Shown: positions 43,394-52,556, counted from the first letter of the stretch. The stretch is DNA of 64,000 bases from Flavobacterium humidisoli (GCF_023272795.1 NZ_CP096829.1:1922001-1986000), one strand, 5' to 3'. Numbers and translations are program-made. Notes: generated by a model from the letters alone, not told the origin.

Positions 43394-44626
43394 ATGGCAA
43401 AAGTAGTATTAGAATGTTCGTTTTGTGGAAGAAAGAAGCCAGAAACTAATTTATTAATTGCAGGTATCAATGCACATATTTGTGATAAGTGTATTGAACA
43501 AGCACACGGAATTGTTTTAGAAGAATTAAAATCTAGCGGAAGCGCGAAACTAGTTGGGGACTTAATTTTGAAGAAACCAAAAGAAATTAGAGCTTTTCTA
43601 GATCAATATGTTATTGGTCAAGACCAAACAAAAAAAGTAATGTCGGTTGCGGTTTACAATCACTACAAGCGTTTAATGCAACAGCAATTAGACGATGAAG
43701 TAGAGATTGAAAAAAGTAACATCATCATGGTTGGTCAGACAGGAACAGGAAAAACGTTAGTAGCAAAAACTATTGCTAAAATGTTGGATGTTCCGTTAGC
43801 AATTGTTGATGCGACTGTCTTAACAGAAGCTGGTTATGTTGGAGAAGATGTTGAAAGTATTTTGACACGTTTGCTTCAGGCTGCAGATTATGATGTAGCA
43901 AAAGCAGAAAGAGGAATCGTATTTATTGACGAAATTGATAAAATTGCCCGTAAGAGCGATAATCCGTCAATAACTCGTGATGTTTCTGGTGAAGGTGTTC
44001 AGCAGGCATTATTGAAGTTATTGGAAGGAACAGTTGTGAACGTACCGCCAAAGGGTGGACGTAAACATCCAGACCAGAAATTTGTTGAGGTAAATACCCA
44101 AAATATCCTATTTATTGCTGGTGGTGCTTTTGATGGAGTAGAACGTATTATTTCAAAACGTTTAAACCGTCAAGCAGTGGGTTACTCAACTTCTAAGAAT
44201 GCTGACAATATCGATAAAGACAATTTGTTGCAATACATTATTCCAAAAGATATTAAAGACTTTGGTTTGATTCCTGAGATTATTGGACGTTTACCAGTTT
44301 TAACGCACATGGATCCTTTGGATAAAGCAACGCTTCGTGCAATTTTGACACAGCCTAAAAATGCGTTGATTAAACAATATCAGAAGTTATTCTTAATGGA
44401 TGATGTTGAGTTTACAATTACCGATGAAGCTTTAGATTTTATTGTAGATAAAGCTCTAGAGTATAAACTTGGTGCTCGTGGATTGCGTTCTTTGTGTGAA
44501 GCTATTTTAACAGATGCTATGTACGAACTGCCAACATCTGATGATATTAGTTTGACAATCGACAAAGAATATGCAGAACATACGCTAAGTAAAAACTTAT
44601 TGAAGCGTATGGAAATTGCTTCTTAA
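43394..44626 (+). CDS. clpX: ATP-dependent Clp protease ATP-binding subunit ClpX
   Basis: 410-residue AAA+ unfoldase for ClpP. N-terminal zinc-binding domain with C8, C11, C30 and C33; Walker A GQTGTGKT (113-120); Walker [10 protein letters not shown] (around 176-184); sensor and C-terminal small domain follow. Length and motifs are canonical. It ends with a terminator at 44681-44712. Confidence 0.96.
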   Translation: MAKVVLECSFCGRKKPETNLLIAGINAHICDKCIEQAHGIVLEELKSSGSAKLVGDLILKKPKEIRAFLDQYVIGQDQTKKVMSVAVYNHYKRLMQQQLDDEVEIEKSNIIMVGQTGTGKTLVAKTIAKMLDVPLAIVDATVLTEAGYVGEDVESILTRLLQAADYDVAKAERGIVFIDEIDKIARKSDNPSITRDVSGEGVQQALLKLLEGTVVNVPPKGGRKHPDQKFVEVNTQNILFIAGGAFDGVERIISKRLNRQAVGYSTSKNADNIDKDNLLQYIIPKDIKDFGLIPEIIGRLPVLTHMDPLDKATLRAILTQPKNALIKQYQKLFLMDDVEFTITDEALDFIVDKALEYKLGARGLRSLCEAILTDAMYELPTSDDISLTIDKEYAEHTLSKNLLKRMEIAS

Positions 44627-44638
44627 ATTTTAAAGTCA

Positions 44639-44669
44639 ACTTTGTCAAAGATTTAAGCTTTGTCAAAGT
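44639..44669. repeat. Palindrome pair CTTTGTCAAAG downstream of clpX
   Basis: Two copies of the near-palindrome CTTTGTCAAAG (44639-44649 and 44659-44669) lie between the clpX stop and its terminator. Confidence 0.5.
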
Positions 44670-44680
44670 TCAATTTATAG

Positions 44681-44712
44681 AACCTGTTCATTTATTTTGA
44701 ACAGGTTTTTTT
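44681..44712 (+). terminator. Intrinsic terminator after clpX
   Basis: Arms AACCTGTTCA / TGAACAGGTT (10 bp perfect) followed by a T-run. Confidence 0.88.
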
Positions 44713-44750
44713 ATATACTTTTTTAAATCTATTTTCGTTTGTTTGTAGAT

Positions 44751-45401
44751 ATGAAAAAAATACTTTTTATACTTTGCCTTGTTTTTGTTTTCTCTTGTAA
44801 TAAAGAAAACAAAGCACCAACTGTTGCTGAAAATAAGCAGGAAAACGAAATTGCTTCATCAGAAAAATCTAGAGTTGCAATTAATTACAGCGATTATTAC
44901 AAAGAAGCAGAACAGTATTGCAAGAAAAATAATTTAAACCAAAGTAAATTTATCTTAATTGATTTGGGGATACATTCTGGGTATAAGAGATTCTTTGTTT
45001 ACGATTTTAAAAAGAAAGAAGTTTTAAAATCTTATATGGTAAGTCACGGCTGTGGTGATAATCAATGGGGTAGAACATCTTCTAAAGAGAAACCGCAGAT
45101 AAGTAACGAGTTCGATTCGCATTGTTCTTCTGTTGGAAAATATGTGATTTTAGATCGTGGTGTAAGTCAGTGGGGAATAAAAGTTAATTATGTTTTACAA
45201 GGAAAAGACAAAACTAATTCAAATGCACGAAGCCGAGCAATTGTACTGCATTCTTGGGATGCTATTTCAGATAGTGAAGTTTATCCCGAAGGAACTCCAG
45301 AAGGTTGGGGATGTCCTGCTGTTTCAAACGAAAGTATGAAAGAAATTGACGAATTGCTTAAAACAAATGAAAAAGTTCTAATGTGGATTATTAAGTCCTA
45401 A
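44751..45401 (+). CDS. Murein L,D-transpeptidase catalytic domain lipoprotein
   Basis: 216 residues from the ATG at 44751. A lipoprotein signal (VFVFSCNKEN) precedes a YkuD-like domain of the YkuD_2 type: FDSHCSSVGKY, then IVLHSWDAI and the catalytic Cys in GWGCPAVS near the C-terminus. Such proteins cross-link or edit peptidoglycan, or are related carboxypeptidases. Single gene, next to clpX without evident functional link. Confidence 0.8.
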   Translation: MKKILFILCLVFVFSCNKENKAPTVAENKQENEIASSEKSRVAINYSDYYKEAEQYCKKNNLNQSKFILIDLGIHSGYKRFFVYDFKKKEVLKSYMVSHGCGDNQWGRTSSKEKPQISNEFDSHCSSVGKYVILDRGVSQWGIKVNYVLQGKDKTNSNARSRAIVLHSWDAISDSEVYPEGTPEGWGCPAVSNESMKEIDELLKTNEKVLMWIIKS

Positions 45402-45431
45402 GCTATGGTGTTATGAAAACAAAGGTTCTAT

Positions 45432-45505
45432 TTTAGCCCTGATCGAAACGGCATCCTTTTGCTCTGGGGTTCAGAGCAAAAGATATAGTGTAGAGCAGGA
45501 CTAAA
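45432..45505 (+). ncRNA. Structured intergenic hairpin element, copy 1
   Basis: An inner stem CTTTTGCTCTG / CAGAGCAAAAG (45456-45466 with 45472-45482, 11 bp perfect) closes a GGGTT loop. An outer stem pairs TTTAGCCCTGATC with GAGCAGGACTAAA (two mismatches). Between them lies an asymmetric internal loop with GGCATC opposite GATATAG. A second copy at about 50546-50625 (minus) has a different stem but the same loop. It resembles repeats I remember from many Flavobacterium genomes; the Rfam Flavo-1 motif is a candidate identity that I cannot check. Confidence 0.55.
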
Positions 45506-45541
45506 GGTTCTTTTGAAAACGGAATGTTCTGCTTCTAAAAA

Positions 45542-46507
45542 TTATTGAACTCTAAACTTCTCTCGATATTCAATAGGTTTCATTCCGACCATTTTGTAAA
45601 ATACTTTTCTAAAAGCCTTTGGGTCGTTATAACCTGTTTTTTCGATAATTTCTGAAATTGAAAGTTGTGTTTGTTCTAAGTATTTCTTCGAGCTTTCGAC
45701 TCTGATATTTTGTAAATATTCAATAGGAGGAATTCCTGTTACTTGTTTAAAACGACGTGTCATGTTTCGTGCGCTTGTTGGAATATCTTTGGTTATTTCT
45801 TCCAGTTTTTCGATGGAATGATATTGGCTTTCAATTTTTTGCTGCAGCATTGCAACTAGAGAATCGTTGTGTAAATGATTAGGTCTGAAGGTGCTGAAAT
45901 AACTTTGTTTGTATCGATTCAAATCGATTGAAAATATTTTAGCGATTTTAACTGCCATCTCGTTGCCGCAGAATTTCTGAACCAAAAGAATCAATAAATG
46001 AAATGTTGAGGTAGATCCGCCACTTGTGTATAAACTTCCATCTGCCGTCAAAGTTTCCTCAGGTTTTAAATTTACCATCGGAAAAGCTTTGGTAAAGGCA
46101 CTGCAAGCGTCAACATGTGTTGTTGCTAATTTTTCGTTCAACAAACCAGAAGCAGCAAATAAAAACGCACCAGTACAAAAACTTGCTAATTCGGCTCCTG
46201 CCTGATGCTGCTTTTGTAGCCACGGAATAAAGCTTTTGTTCTTTTTAATCATTTCACTCATATTATCAGTGGTAAAAGCCGGAATTAAAATCAAGTCTAA
46301 AACACAATCTGAAGTTTCAATTGCATTGCTTTCATATCCAAATAAATTACCTTGGTCGTTTTGTCCTTTCGATTGAAAAATCAAAATTTCAAAAGGTTTT
46401 TCATCTCCAGGAGTAAGTTTATTAGCGGTTTCAAATACTTCTAATATCGCCGCGATGCTTAGTAATTTATAATCGTGAGGTACGATTAAACCTAGTTTCT
46501 TGCTCAT
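45542..46507 (-). CDS. GlxA-type AraC transcriptional regulator (DJ-1/PfpI fused)
   Basis: 321 residues from the ATG at 46507: an N-terminal DJ-1/PfpI-like domain (about 1-180) with the nucleophile elbow SFCTGAFLFA, then an AraC C-terminal domain with two helix-turn-helix motifs (about 225-321; SISEIIEKTGYNDPKAFRKVF). This class senses small metabolites or reactive aldehydes through the N-domain. It is divergent from the VOC/SRPBCC cluster, which it may control; a partial inverted repeat lies in the shared 141-base region. Confidence 0.9.
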   Translation of the reverse strand: MSKKLGLIVPHDYKLLSIAAILEVFETANKLTPGDEKPFEILIFQSKGQNDQGNLFGYESNAIETSDCVLDLILIPAFTTDNMSEMIKKNKSFIPWLQKQHQAGAELASFCTGAFLFAASGLLNEKLATTHVDACSAFTKAFPMVNLKPEETLTADGSLYTSGGSTSTFHLLILLVQKFCGNEMAVKIAKIFSIDLNRYKQSYFSTFRPNHLHNDSLVAMLQQKIESQYHSIEKLEEITKDIPTSARNMTRRFKQVTGIPPIEYLQNIRVESSKKYLEQTQLSISEIIEKTGYNDPKAFRKVFYKMVGMKPIEYREKFRVQ

Positions 46508-46540
46508 GATATTTTGATTTTTTTGGATTTCAGTATCATA

Positions 46541-46548
46541 CAAAAATA
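46541..46548 (-). promoter_or_regulatory. -7 box TATTTTTG of the GlxA-type regulator
   Basis: Exact TAnnTTTG match on the minus strand, 33 bases before the ATG at 46507. Confidence 0.5.
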
Positions 46549-46613
46549 AGCAAATTGTCTTAAATGCCCCTAAAAATGACTTTTATTGGCATTTTTAAGT
46601 AATCTTAAAAAAT

Positions 46614-46621
46614 TAAATTTG
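46614..46621 (+). promoter_or_regulatory. -7 box TAAATTTG of the VOC/SRPBCC cluster
   Basis: Exact TAnnTTTG match 27 bases before the ATG at 46649; a TTG lies 25 bases upstream, slightly far. Arms TAAATGCC (from 46561) and GGCATTT form an inverted repeat just upstream that could be an operator. Confidence 0.5.
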
Positions 46622-46648
46622 TTTTAATTAATTCGTAATTTTATCAAT

Positions 46649-47059
46649 ATGAAAACAAAAATCTTCTTAAATCTTGCTGTAAAAGATTTAAAACGCGCAA
46701 TATCTTTTTTTAACGAACTCGGTTTTTCGACCAATCCGAAATTTACAAATGATAAGGGAGCTTGTATCGTTATTAGCGAAGATATCAATGTCATGATTTT
46801 GGTCAAAGATTTCTATCAGACATTTACCAAAAAGCAAATTTGTGATTCGGCTACAACAAGTGAAGTGCTTATTTCTCTTTCGATGGAATCACGAGAGCAG
46901 GTAGATCTAATGATTGAAAAAGCAATTAAAGCTGGAGGAACCGATTATATGCAATCACAAGATTATGGCTGGATGTATCAGAGAACTTTTTTGGATGTAG
47001 ACGGACATCATTGGGAAGTTTTCTTTATGGATGAAAGTCAAATACCAGAGAACATGTAA
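46649..47059 (+). CDS. VOC family protein 1 (glyoxalase/bleomycin-resistance fold)
   Basis: 136 residues with the two beta-alpha-beta-beta-beta motifs of the vicinal oxygen chelate fold: IFLNLAVKDLKRAISFFNELGF at the start and FLDVDGHHWEVFFMDES at the end, where the Glu is a possible metal ligand. The group resembles short-chain glyoxalase-like extradiol or resistance proteins, but substrate cannot be read. It heads an alternating cluster of VOC and SRPBCC genes and is paralogous to the gene at 47617. Confidence 0.82.
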   Translation: MKTKIFLNLAVKDLKRAISFFNELGFSTNPKFTNDKGACIVISEDINVMILVKDFYQTFTKKQICDSATTSEVLISLSMESREQVDLMIEKAIKAGGTDYMQSQDYGWMYQRTFLDVDGHHWEVFFMDESQIPENM

Positions 47060-47106
47060 CAATTAATAAAACAGATTTAACTAAGTAGATAAAAAACTAT
47101 TAAAAA

Positions 47107-47511
47107 ATGATAACAATAAAAAATACTGTAAATGCATCTTTAGATAAAGTTTGGAATTTCTGGAATACTCCAGAACATATTACAAAGTGGAGCTTTGCTT
47201 CACCAGACTGGCACACGCCGTATGCAGAGGCTGATTTGAGAGAAGGAGGAAAATTCAAATCGACTATGGCTGCAAAAGACGGAAGTATGAGTTTTGATTT
47301 TGGAGGTGAATTTACTTTGGTAAAACCAAACGAAGCCCTTTCTTATGTTTTGGGAGACGGAAGAAAAGTGGAAATTACTTTTACGGAAACTGCAGATGGT
47401 GTTGAAATAATTGAAAGTTTTGACCCAGAAACACAAAATCCAGAAGAAATGCAGCGCGCTGGCTGGCAGGCCATTTTAGATAATTTTAAAAGTTACGTTG
47501 AGGCTAATTAA
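47107..47511 (+). CDS. SRPBCC/AHSA1 family protein 1
   Basis: 134 residues of the START-like helix-grip fold (Activator of Hsp90 homologue 1-like): opening TIKNTVNASLDKVWNFWNTPEHITKWSF, a middle GGEFTLVKPNEALSYVLGDG and the C-terminal helix GWQAILDNFKSYV. These proteins bind small hydrophobic ligands. It follows VOC 1 by 47 bases in a mixed cluster. Confidence 0.85.
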   Translation: MITIKNTVNASLDKVWNFWNTPEHITKWSFASPDWHTPYAEADLREGGKFKSTMAAKDGSMSFDFGGEFTLVKPNEALSYVLGDGRKVEITFTETADGVEIIESFDPETQNPEEMQRAGWQAILDNFKSYVEAN

Positions 47512-47616
47512 GAAGCAAAACGACAAAGCTCCCAAAGGTTGAAAAATAGAATGCTAAATAATACTTATATGGTTTAAAAGAAAATAAATATCTAACCCAA
47601 CAAAAAAAAACAAAAA

Positions 47617-48027
47617 ATGACAAAACAAATATGGTTGAATCTTCCTGTAAAGGATGTGGCAAAAGCGAAGGATTTTTTCTGGAAAATAGGTTTTTCGTTT
47701 AATGAACAACATGATACGCCAAGTTCGACGTGCATGGTTGTAGGTGAAGGATATTTTGTAGTGATGCTTTTTGAAGAAATGCTTTTTTCAAGTTTTTCAC
47801 AAAACAGTATTACCGATACGAAATCGAGCTCAGAAGTCTTGATTTCTATCGATGCAGAAAGTAGGGAAGAAGTTGACGAATTGGCAGAAAAAGTGAAAGA
47901 AGCTGGAGGGAATGTTTTTGCTCCTCCTGCCGAAAGTCAGGGTTGGATGTATGGCTGTGGTTTTGCCGATTTAGACGGTCATCGTTGGAATGTTTTATTT
48001 ATGGATTTTAGTAAATTACCAGGTTAA
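47617..48027 (+). CDS. VOC family protein 2
   Basis: 136-residue paralogue of VOC 1 (same length, same opening LNLPVKDVAKAKDFFWKIGF and closing DLDGHRWNVLFMDFS). At the C-terminal position where VOC 1 has Glu in HHWEV this protein has Asn (HRWNV), so metal binding may be changed or lost. It overlaps no neighbour; the next SRPBCC gene starts 1 base after its stop. Confidence 0.82.
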   Translation: MTKQIWLNLPVKDVAKAKDFFWKIGFSFNEQHDTPSSTCMVVGEGYFVVMLFEEMLFSSFSQNSITDTKSSSEVLISIDAESREEVDELAEKVKEAGGNVFAPPAESQGWMYGCGFADLDGHRWNVLFMDFSKLPG

Positions 48028-48028
48028 G

Positions 48029-48469
48029 ATGGAAAAATTAGTGTTTAATACTGAAATAAAGGCTTCTAAAGAAAAAATTTGGAAAGTCTTGTGGGACGAC
48101 GAAACCTATAGAAAGTGGACAAGCGTTTTTGCTGAAGGAAGTTACGCAGAATCGAATTGGAATGAAGGAGATAAAATTTATTTTTTAGGCCCTGGCGGAG
48201 CAGATGGAATGAATAGTCTTATTGAGACTAAAATTCCTAATGATTATATGGCTTTTAAGCATATTGGTGAAATTAAAAACTTTAAAGAAGTGCCGCTAAA
48301 TGAAGAAACAGAAAAATGGAGTGGAGCAATGGAAACGTATAAACTGACCCAAAAAGGGGATGTTGTAAACCTTCATGTAGAAGTTGACGTAATTGAAAAA
48401 CATATTGACTATTTCAAAGATGCTTTTCCAAAAGCGGTGAAATTGATTAAAGAATTGTCTGAGAAATAA
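48029..48469 (+). CDS. SRPBCC family protein 2
   Basis: 146 residues from the ATG at 48029, one base after the VOC 2 stop (an in-frame start further upstream lies inside VOC 2 and is rejected). It has the SRPBCC pattern FNTEIKASKEKIWKVLWDDE, GPGGADGMNSLIETKIPNDY and a terminal amphipathic helix (FKDAFPKAVKLIKELS). It belongs to the ligand-binding START-like superfamily; the substrate is unknown. Confidence 0.82.
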   Translation: MEKLVFNTEIKASKEKIWKVLWDDETYRKWTSVFAEGSYAESNWNEGDKIYFLGPGGADGMNSLIETKIPNDYMAFKHIGEIKNFKEVPLNEETEKWSGAMETYKLTQKGDVVNLHVEVDVIEKHIDYFKDAFPKAVKLIKELSEK

Positions 48470-48499
48470 TGTTTTGGAGAGGACTTGAAAAAAGAAGCT

Positions 48500-48583
<84 letters not shown>

Positions 48584-48612
48584 TGATAATTTATAATTTT
48601 AAAAAAAATATC

Positions 48613-49050
48613 ATGGCAACAGCAGTAAACCCATATTTAATGTTTAACGGAACATGCGAAGAAGCATTTTTGTTTTACAAATCAGTTTTTGGTGGAGATT
48701 TTCCGTATATCGGGAAATTTAAAGATGCTCCGGCAGAAGAAGGCGAAGTGCTTTCTGAAGAAGCTTTGAATAGAATTATGCACGTATCTCTTCCAATTGG
48801 AAATAGTATTTTAATGGGAAGCGACACGCATCCAAGATACGGAGATGTTGGTTTTGGCGATAACTTTTCTGTTTCTGTTAATGCAGAAAGCAGAGAAGAT
48901 GCCGATAAAATCTTTAACGGACTTTCGGCTGGAGGAAAGGTAGAAATGCCTATTAATGACACTTTCTGGGGATCTTATTTTGGAATGTTTAAAGATAAAT
49001 TTGGCATCAATTGGATGGTGAGTTTTGATAAAAATGAAGGAATGAAATAA
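48613..49050 (+). CDS. VOC family protein 3 (PhnB-like)
   Basis: 145 residues from the ATG at 48613, resembling the PhnB/3-demethylubiquinone methyltransferase-like VOC branch: NPYLMFNGTCEEAFLFYKSVFGGD, HVSLPIGNSILMGSD, and the C-terminal WGSYFGMFKDKFGINWMVSF. It is not a true methyltransferase; the name is a family relic. It is separated from SRPBCC 2 by a heptamer repeat. A terminator follows at 49101. Confidence 0.85.
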   Translation: MATAVNPYLMFNGTCEEAFLFYKSVFGGDFPYIGKFKDAPAEEGEVLSEEALNRIMHVSLPIGNSILMGSDTHPRYGDVGFGDNFSVSVNAESREDADKIFNGLSAGGKVEMPINDTFWGSYFGMFKDKFGINWMVSFDKNEGMK

Positions 49051-49100
49051 CATAAAAGTTACGTTATTTTAATAATAAAAGATAATTGTTAAATTACTCG

Positions 49101-49126
49101 AAAAAGCACATTTATATGTGCTTTTT
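49101..49126. terminator. Terminator after the VOC/SRPBCC cluster
   Basis: Arms AAAAAGCACAT / ATGTGCTTTTT (11 bp perfect, four-base loop) with A and T runs. Confidence 0.85.
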
Positions 49127-49206
49127 CTTTTCAAAAAAACAAGGATTATTCTTTTTTATCAACGAGAGATTGCCGATTTTTGTCGCTTCATAATCAAGAA
49201 AGAAAA

Positions 49207-50436
49207 ATGGCAGCAGAAGATAAAGAAATAATTTTATTAAAAGTTTCTGGACACGATAAAATTGGGGTTACAGCAGGTTTAACAGCCGTATTGGCAGCAT
49301 ATGACGCTAATATTTTAGATATAGGTCAGGCCGATATTCATGATACACTTTCTCTAGGTATTTTGTTCGAAATTGCTGCAGGTTCTTCTTCGGCACCCGT
49401 TTTAAAAGATCTTTTGTTTAAAGCTTATGAATTGGAAATCAAAGTAAAATTTATTCCGATTTCTATCGAAGATTACGAAACGTGGGTAAAATCACAATCA
49501 AAACAGCGTTATATCATTAATATTCTGGGTGAGAAACTAGCGGCTTCACAATTGTCTGCCGTAACTCAAATATTGTCAGATCAAAATTTAAATATCGATT
49601 CTATTATCCGATTAACTGGGAGAACTTCAATTGTAGAAAAAGAAGAATATCCACGTTCTTGTATTCAATTGTCTGTAACAGGTGAAATTGTAAACAAGAT
49701 TATCATGACGGCAAGTTTTATGGAAATCTCTAGAACACTAAACGTTGATATTTCTTTCCAAGAAGATAATATTTACAGAAGAAACCGCCGTTTGGTTTGT
49801 TTCGATATGGATTCGACTTTAATTCAAACCGAAGTAATCGATGAGCTTGCAGAGCTGAATGGAGTAGGAGATCAGGTTCGTGCCATAACAGAATCGGCTA
49901 TGAACGGCGAAATTGATTTCAACGAAAGTTTTAAAAAGCGTATGGCTCTTTTAGAGGGTTTAAGCGAAGAAGTTCTACAAAACGTTGCGGTTAATTTGCC
50001 AATTACACAAGGAGCACATCGTTTGATGAAAGCCTTAAAATACTACGGCTACAAAACTGCAATTCTATCTGGAGGATTTACTTATTTTGGAGAATATCTT
50101 CAAAAAGAACTAGGAATAGATTATGTTCATGCCAATCGATTAGAGATAAAAGATGGTAAACTAACAGGTAAATATTTAGGAGATATTGTTGATGGTCAGA
50201 AAAAAGCCGAATATCTAAAAGCAATTGCCGAAAAAGAAGGAATTCACATCAATCAGACCATTGCAGTTGGTGACGGAGCAAACGATTTGCCAATGCTAAA
50301 TTTAGCTGGCTTAGGAATCGCTTTCCACGCCAAGCTAAAAGTAAAAGAAAGCGCTTCAACCTCAATCTCGAGTTTAGGTCTTGATGGAGTTTTATACTTG
50401 TTAGGATACCACGACCGATATATAGATATGATGTAG
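49207..50436 (+). CDS. serB: Phosphoserine phosphatase with N-terminal ACT domains
   Basis: 409 residues from the ATG at 49207, chosen because it is preceded by an A/G-rich AGAAAGAAAA and the TTG upstream is unlikely. Two ACT-like regions (about 5-90 and 100-185) precede a HAD phosphatase: catalytic DMDST (D200 nucleophile, D202 acid), later LSGGF and GDGANDLPML. It makes L-serine from phosphoserine. The doubled ACT region implies amino-acid feedback. It is followed by a terminator at 50492. Confidence 0.9.
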   Translation: MAAEDKEIILLKVSGHDKIGVTAGLTAVLAAYDANILDIGQADIHDTLSLGILFEIAAGSSSAPVLKDLLFKAYELEIKVKFIPISIEDYETWVKSQSKQRYIINILGEKLAASQLSAVTQILSDQNLNIDSIIRLTGRTSIVEKEEYPRSCIQLSVTGEIVNKIIMTASFMEISRTLNVDISFQEDNIYRRNRRLVCFDMDSTLIQTEVIDELAELNGVGDQVRAITESAMNGEIDFNESFKKRMALLEGLSEEVLQNVAVNLPITQGAHRLMKALKYYGYKTAILSGGFTYFGEYLQKELGIDYVHANRLEIKDGKLTGKYLGDIVDGQKKAEYLKAIAEKEGIHINQTIAVGDGANDLPMLNLAGLGIAFHAKLKVKESASTSISSLGLDGVLYLLGYHDRYIDMM

Positions 50437-50491
50437 AAGGCAATTTTGCACAGTTTTTGTCATTTATGACATACTGAACGTAATAAAAAAC

Positions 50492-50530
50492 AAACCTCAG
50501 TCTCTTCAAATAAAAGGCTGAGGTTTTTTA
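50492..50530 (+). terminator. Intrinsic terminator after serB
   Basis: Arms AAACCTCAG / CTGAGGTTT around a loop of about 17 bases, followed by a T-run. Confidence 0.8.
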
Positions 50531-50545
50531 TATGGGCATGTCCCT

Positions 50546-50625
50546 TCGGGTCGGGCTATCCGTTGCAATCTTTTATGCCAAACCCTGGCATAAAAGGATT
50601 TCCACTTCTATCCCTCATGCTGGTT
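50546..50625 (-). ncRNA. Structured intergenic hairpin element, copy 2
   Basis: On the minus strand the inner stem CTTTTATGCCA / TGGCATAAAAG (11 bp perfect) closes the same GGGTT loop as copy 1 at 45432-45505. The six loop-side base pairs differ from copy 1 but remain paired. Shared flanks are GAT-GAA-GG-ATC on the 5' side and AGAT on the 3' side. Edges are approximate. It lies between serB and the convergent ketopantoate reductase gene. Confidence 0.55.
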
Positions 50626-50663
50626 TAGTGGAATTTACGGTTTTCAATCACGAAATTATATGG

Positions 50664-51617
50664 CTAAAAAGAATTTAAGTTTATTTTTTCTTTTAGTTCA
50701 TTGTAAATTTTTTCAGTAGATGGAGTCTCAATATTTAATTCGATTCCATAATTAATTATTGGGCTAGCAAATAATTCTAACTCATTATTTGCTTTGTTTG
50801 AGTTTATGTCAAGCTGCAGTGAAGTCGGTGTTTTCGGTGGAAAAGTTGCTGCTTTCTCAAAAGTCTTCGTAATAATATCATCACTTAACTGAATTCCTTT
50901 TTTATCAGCTATTAATTTAATCTCTTTCATGATTTCTTTAGCTTCACTTCTTTGAAGAGGAACTGTACAGACTTCTCCAATTGAAGAATTGTATTTAGAA
51001 GTTACCAAACCAAAACTGGCAATAAAAATAAATTTCGTCCAGATTTCAGTAAAAGAATTGTCTTTCAATTCAAAATCTATTCTGCTTTCAGATAATAAAT
51101 CAATTATCCAGTCAATGTTTTCATTGAAATTTTCGGGATCACGTCCAATGAATATTTTTCCAGGTTTTCCTTTATGTTCAACTATTCCCTTTTCTTTTAT
51201 ATGAGAAGCCACATAAATACAACTTGGTAAAATAGTATTGTTAGGAATTAATTTTCTTATTCTTTCATAAATGTCAGCACCATTCATCATAGGCAGAATA
51301 ATAGTTTTCGGGCTTATAACCTGAATCATCTGCATACAAATATTTTCGAGATCATATTCCTTTGTGCAAACTAATATTAAATCGGGAGAAGATACTTCTT
51401 TTACAGTATCACAAATAAATTCAGGTTTAGTAACCGAATTAGGGTGTTCGTCTGAAAGTAAAATTAATCCATTTTTTTTAACAGCGTCATAGGTCTGTTC
51501 CCTGGCAATAAATGTAATTTGATGCTGTTTTTTACTTTCGTTGGTTTGGTTTATTTTAAAGCCAAAATAACCTCCAACTCCGCCAAGTCCTACTACGACA
51601 ATATGTTTTCTTTCCAT
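50664..51617 (-). CDS. Ketopantoate reductase family protein (ApbA/PanE)
   Basis: 317 residues from the ATG at 51617. N-terminal Rossmann fold with GLGGVGGYFG (about 9-18) and LVCTKEYDLE, then the C-terminal helical domain with a conserved Lys in ELKDNSFTEIWTKFIF and NSSIGEVC. The family reduces 2-dehydropantoate to pantoate with NADPH; some members act on other 2-oxo acids. No other pantothenate gene is near, so panE identity is not certain. Confidence 0.82.
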   Translation of the reverse strand: MERKHIVVVGLGGVGGYFGFKINQTNESKKQHQITFIAREQTYDAVKKNGLILLSDEHPNSVTKPEFICDTVKEVSSPDLILVCTKEYDLENICMQMIQVISPKTIILPMMNGADIYERIRKLIPNNTILPSCIYVASHIKEKGIVEHKGKPGKIFIGRDPENFNENIDWIIDLLSESRIDFELKDNSFTEIWTKFIFIASFGLVTSKYNSSIGEVCTVPLQRSEAKEIMKEIKLIADKKGIQLSDDIITKTFEKAATFPPKTPTSLQLDINSNKANNELELFASPIINYGIELNIETPSTEKIYNELKEKINLNSF

Positions 51618-51680
51618 TTTTTTATTTTTTACAAATATCATTTCTTCTACGATTAATAATACTTGTCAAATGATAAGAAT

Positions 51681-52274
51681 TTAGAGATGGGATGTATCTC
51701 GTCTAATACGGCTTAAGGAAGTGTCTGTAATTCCTAAATAAGAAGCTATAATTTTAAGAGGAACATTTTTAAATATATCGGGTCTTTGCTTTAAAAGCTT
51801 TAAATATCTAGTTTCGGCTTTTTGACTTACCATTTCGATAAGTCTGTCGTTAAGATTGTGATAATTAATAACAAACAGTAATCGGCTAAATTCTCTAAAT
51901 TGAGAAATACTATGAAAATTATCTTGAACAGTTTCTAAATCCGTTTCCCAAAAAGTACAATCTGTAATGGTCTGAAAGGTTTCTTTGGTAGGCTCTTTTT
52001 TAAAAAAAGAAAGAAAGTCGTTTACAAAACAAGGCGCCGTAAAGATATTTGTAATGATTTCGTCATTATCTTCATTTAGAATAAAAGATGCCATGTATCC
52101 TTTTTCTAAAAAATATGTTTTAGTGCTTACTGTTTCCTTATCCAGTAAGATTGAGTTCTTTTCTAATTTAAAAGGAGTAAAATTTTTAGTAATTTTTTCT
52201 ACAACTTCTTTTTCTATTGGAAATAAGGAATGGAAAAAGTTATTTAAAACTAGTTTGTTTTCTGGGTTAGTCAT
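51681..52274 (-). CDS. Crp/Fnr family transcriptional regulator
   Basis: 197 residues: an N-terminal cNMP-binding-like jelly roll (about 20-115) and a short C-terminal helix-turn-helix (about 165-197; IIASYLGITDTSLSRIRRD). There are no Fnr-type cysteine clusters. Many short Bacteroidota members of this type respond to unknown signals. It is followed by the ketopantoate reductase gene and preceded by two small envelope genes; they may form one transcript. Confidence 0.88.
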   Translation of the reverse strand: MTNPENKLVLNNFFHSLFPIEKEVVEKITKNFTPFKLEKNSILLDKETVSTKTYFLEKGYMASFILNEDNDEIITNIFTAPCFVNDFLSFFKKEPTKETFQTITDCTFWETDLETVQDNFHSISQFREFSRLLFVINYHNLNDRLIEMVSQKAETRYLKLLKQRPDIFKNVPLKIIASYLGITDTSLSRIRRDTSHL

Positions 52275-52280
52275 TATTAT

Positions 52281-52523
52281 TTATTCACGAGATTCTAATT
52301 CTCGTTTAATTTCTTTTAAATTCTTAATATTCAAAAAAAGAATAGGTAATAAAGCAATCGGAATAATATTCATAGCGCTAAAACCTTTCATAAAAACAAT
52401 GAATAGATTAAGAACGAATAACATAAAAAGCACAACGCAAAAAATAGTGTTTACAGTTTTTAATGTCTTCTGATTTTTAATCAGTTCTTCGGTAGTCATA
52501 TCGCTGAATTTTGTGTCTTTCAT
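52281..52523 (-). CDS. Small two-helix membrane protein
   Basis: 80 residues with a charged N-terminus (MTTEELIKNQKTLKT) and two hydrophobic helices (about 25-45, 50-65) ending in a Glu/Arg-rich tail (KEIKRELESRE). It resembles short redox-sensitive or stress membrane proteins found in Bacteroidota but no family is certain. Six bases separate it from the Crp/Fnr gene. Confidence 0.65.
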   Translation of the reverse strand: MKDTKFSDMTTEELIKNQKTLKTVNTIFCVVLFMLFVLNLFIVFMKGFSAMNIIPIALLPILFLNIKNLKEIKRELESRE

Positions 52524-52556
52524 CTTTTATAATTTTTATTTAAGAAAATTAAATAG

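Noticed and set aside
47990..48028. 13-codon N-terminal extension of SRPBCC 2
   Set aside because: It overlaps the end of VOC 2 in another frame; the ATG one base after the VOC 2 stop is the normal start.
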